A DNA stretch of 5,272 bases from Phycisphaerales bacterium (lineage in GTDB: Bacteria > Planctomycetota > Phycisphaerae > Phycisphaerales > UBA1924): contig JAESSR010000143.1 in assembly GCA_016764015.1 (NCBI GenBank), positions 1 to 5,272 on the forward strand. The letters are read 5' to 3'. A program made the position numbers and the translations under genes. The notes under the pieces are model-generated. The model was not told the DNA's origin, made no database searches, and worked only from the letters and a program-made list of their open reading frames with translations. This document shows positions 5,182-5,272 of the stretch, one piece after another. Within the stretch, counting starts at the first letter, position 1. The number at the start of each line of letters is the position of its first letter.

Positions 5182-5272
5182 AGTTCATGCGCTGGGCGCG
5201 GGTGTGTTGGTTGCCGAGATCCAAACTCCGAGCGATACGACTTTTCGTGTGTATGACTGGGCCAAGGAATAC
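5177..5272 (+). CDS. manA: Class I mannose-6-phosphate isomerase, internal fragment (both ends missing)
   Basis: From 5177 the plus strand reads [20 protein letters not shown] followed by [12 protein letters not shown] to the window end. This matches the cupin core of class I mannose-6-phosphate isomerases of the short (about 310-330 aa) bacterial type, which interconvert mannose 6-phosphate and fructose 6-phosphate in the cytoplasm using zinc. The His of the GTVHA motif is a zinc ligand in this family. In full proteins this motif lies about halfway, so some 170 upstream residues are expected. They are not present: the same frame meets a TAG at 5144-5146, and the DNA left of about 5176 is coding on the opposite strand for another protein. 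No start codon or ribosome site is seen. The fragment is therefore the right side of a breakpoint, either a broken gene or an assembly join. The family call is strong despite only 32 residues. Confidence 0.8.

Overview
The window looks like planctomycete DNA, most likely from the class Phycisphaerae, and is moderately GC-rich. The main evidence is a secreted protein ending in two Phycisphaerae-style dockerin-like repeats (D-F-D-x-N/G-x-E-F-N-F-F-D), and a large 'choice-of-anchor B' secreted protein of the type these bacteria carry. Weak or absent Shine-Dalgarno sites before several genes fit too. The placement is by recognition only; no search was run.

Layout from left to right. (1) 1-2092, minus strand: one long open frame (697 codons visible, running off the left edge) encodes an exported choice-of-anchor B family protein with a signal peptide, a beta-propeller-like core, an Ig-like segment and a jelly-roll-like C-terminal domain. 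(2) 2093-2318: a divergent, AT-richer intergenic region with short direct repeats. (3) 2319-3197, plus: an exported protein of unknown function. (4) 3229-3699, plus: a small zinc deaminase that closely matches yeast-type cytosine deaminase (FCY1). (5) 3700-3795: a short convergent spacer holding a nested inverted repeat built from two CACAGGCG-type hairpins. (6) 3796-4461, minus: uracil phosphoribosyltransferase, upp. (7) 4462-4611: a spacer with a strong intrinsic terminator facing the minus strand and a second small hairpin. (8) 4612-5181, minus: the C-terminal part of a secreted dockerin-repeat protein that has lost its 5' end. (9) about 5177-5272, plus: an internal piece of a class I mannose-6-phosphate isomerase (manA-type) that begins abruptly.

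Two points stand out. The deaminase and upp together form a complete cytosine salvage route (cytosine to uracil to UMP) across a 96-base convergent spacer, and the deaminase is of the fungal/CDA-fold type rather than the usual bacterial CodA. At about 5171-5187 two unrelated genes, one on each strand, are both broken at the same place. This is a rearrangement breakpoint or, perhaps more likely, an assembly chimera, so what lies right of about 5180 should not be trusted as genomic context. I see no phage, CRISPR, insertion sequence, tRNA or rRNA, and no convincing wholly new system.
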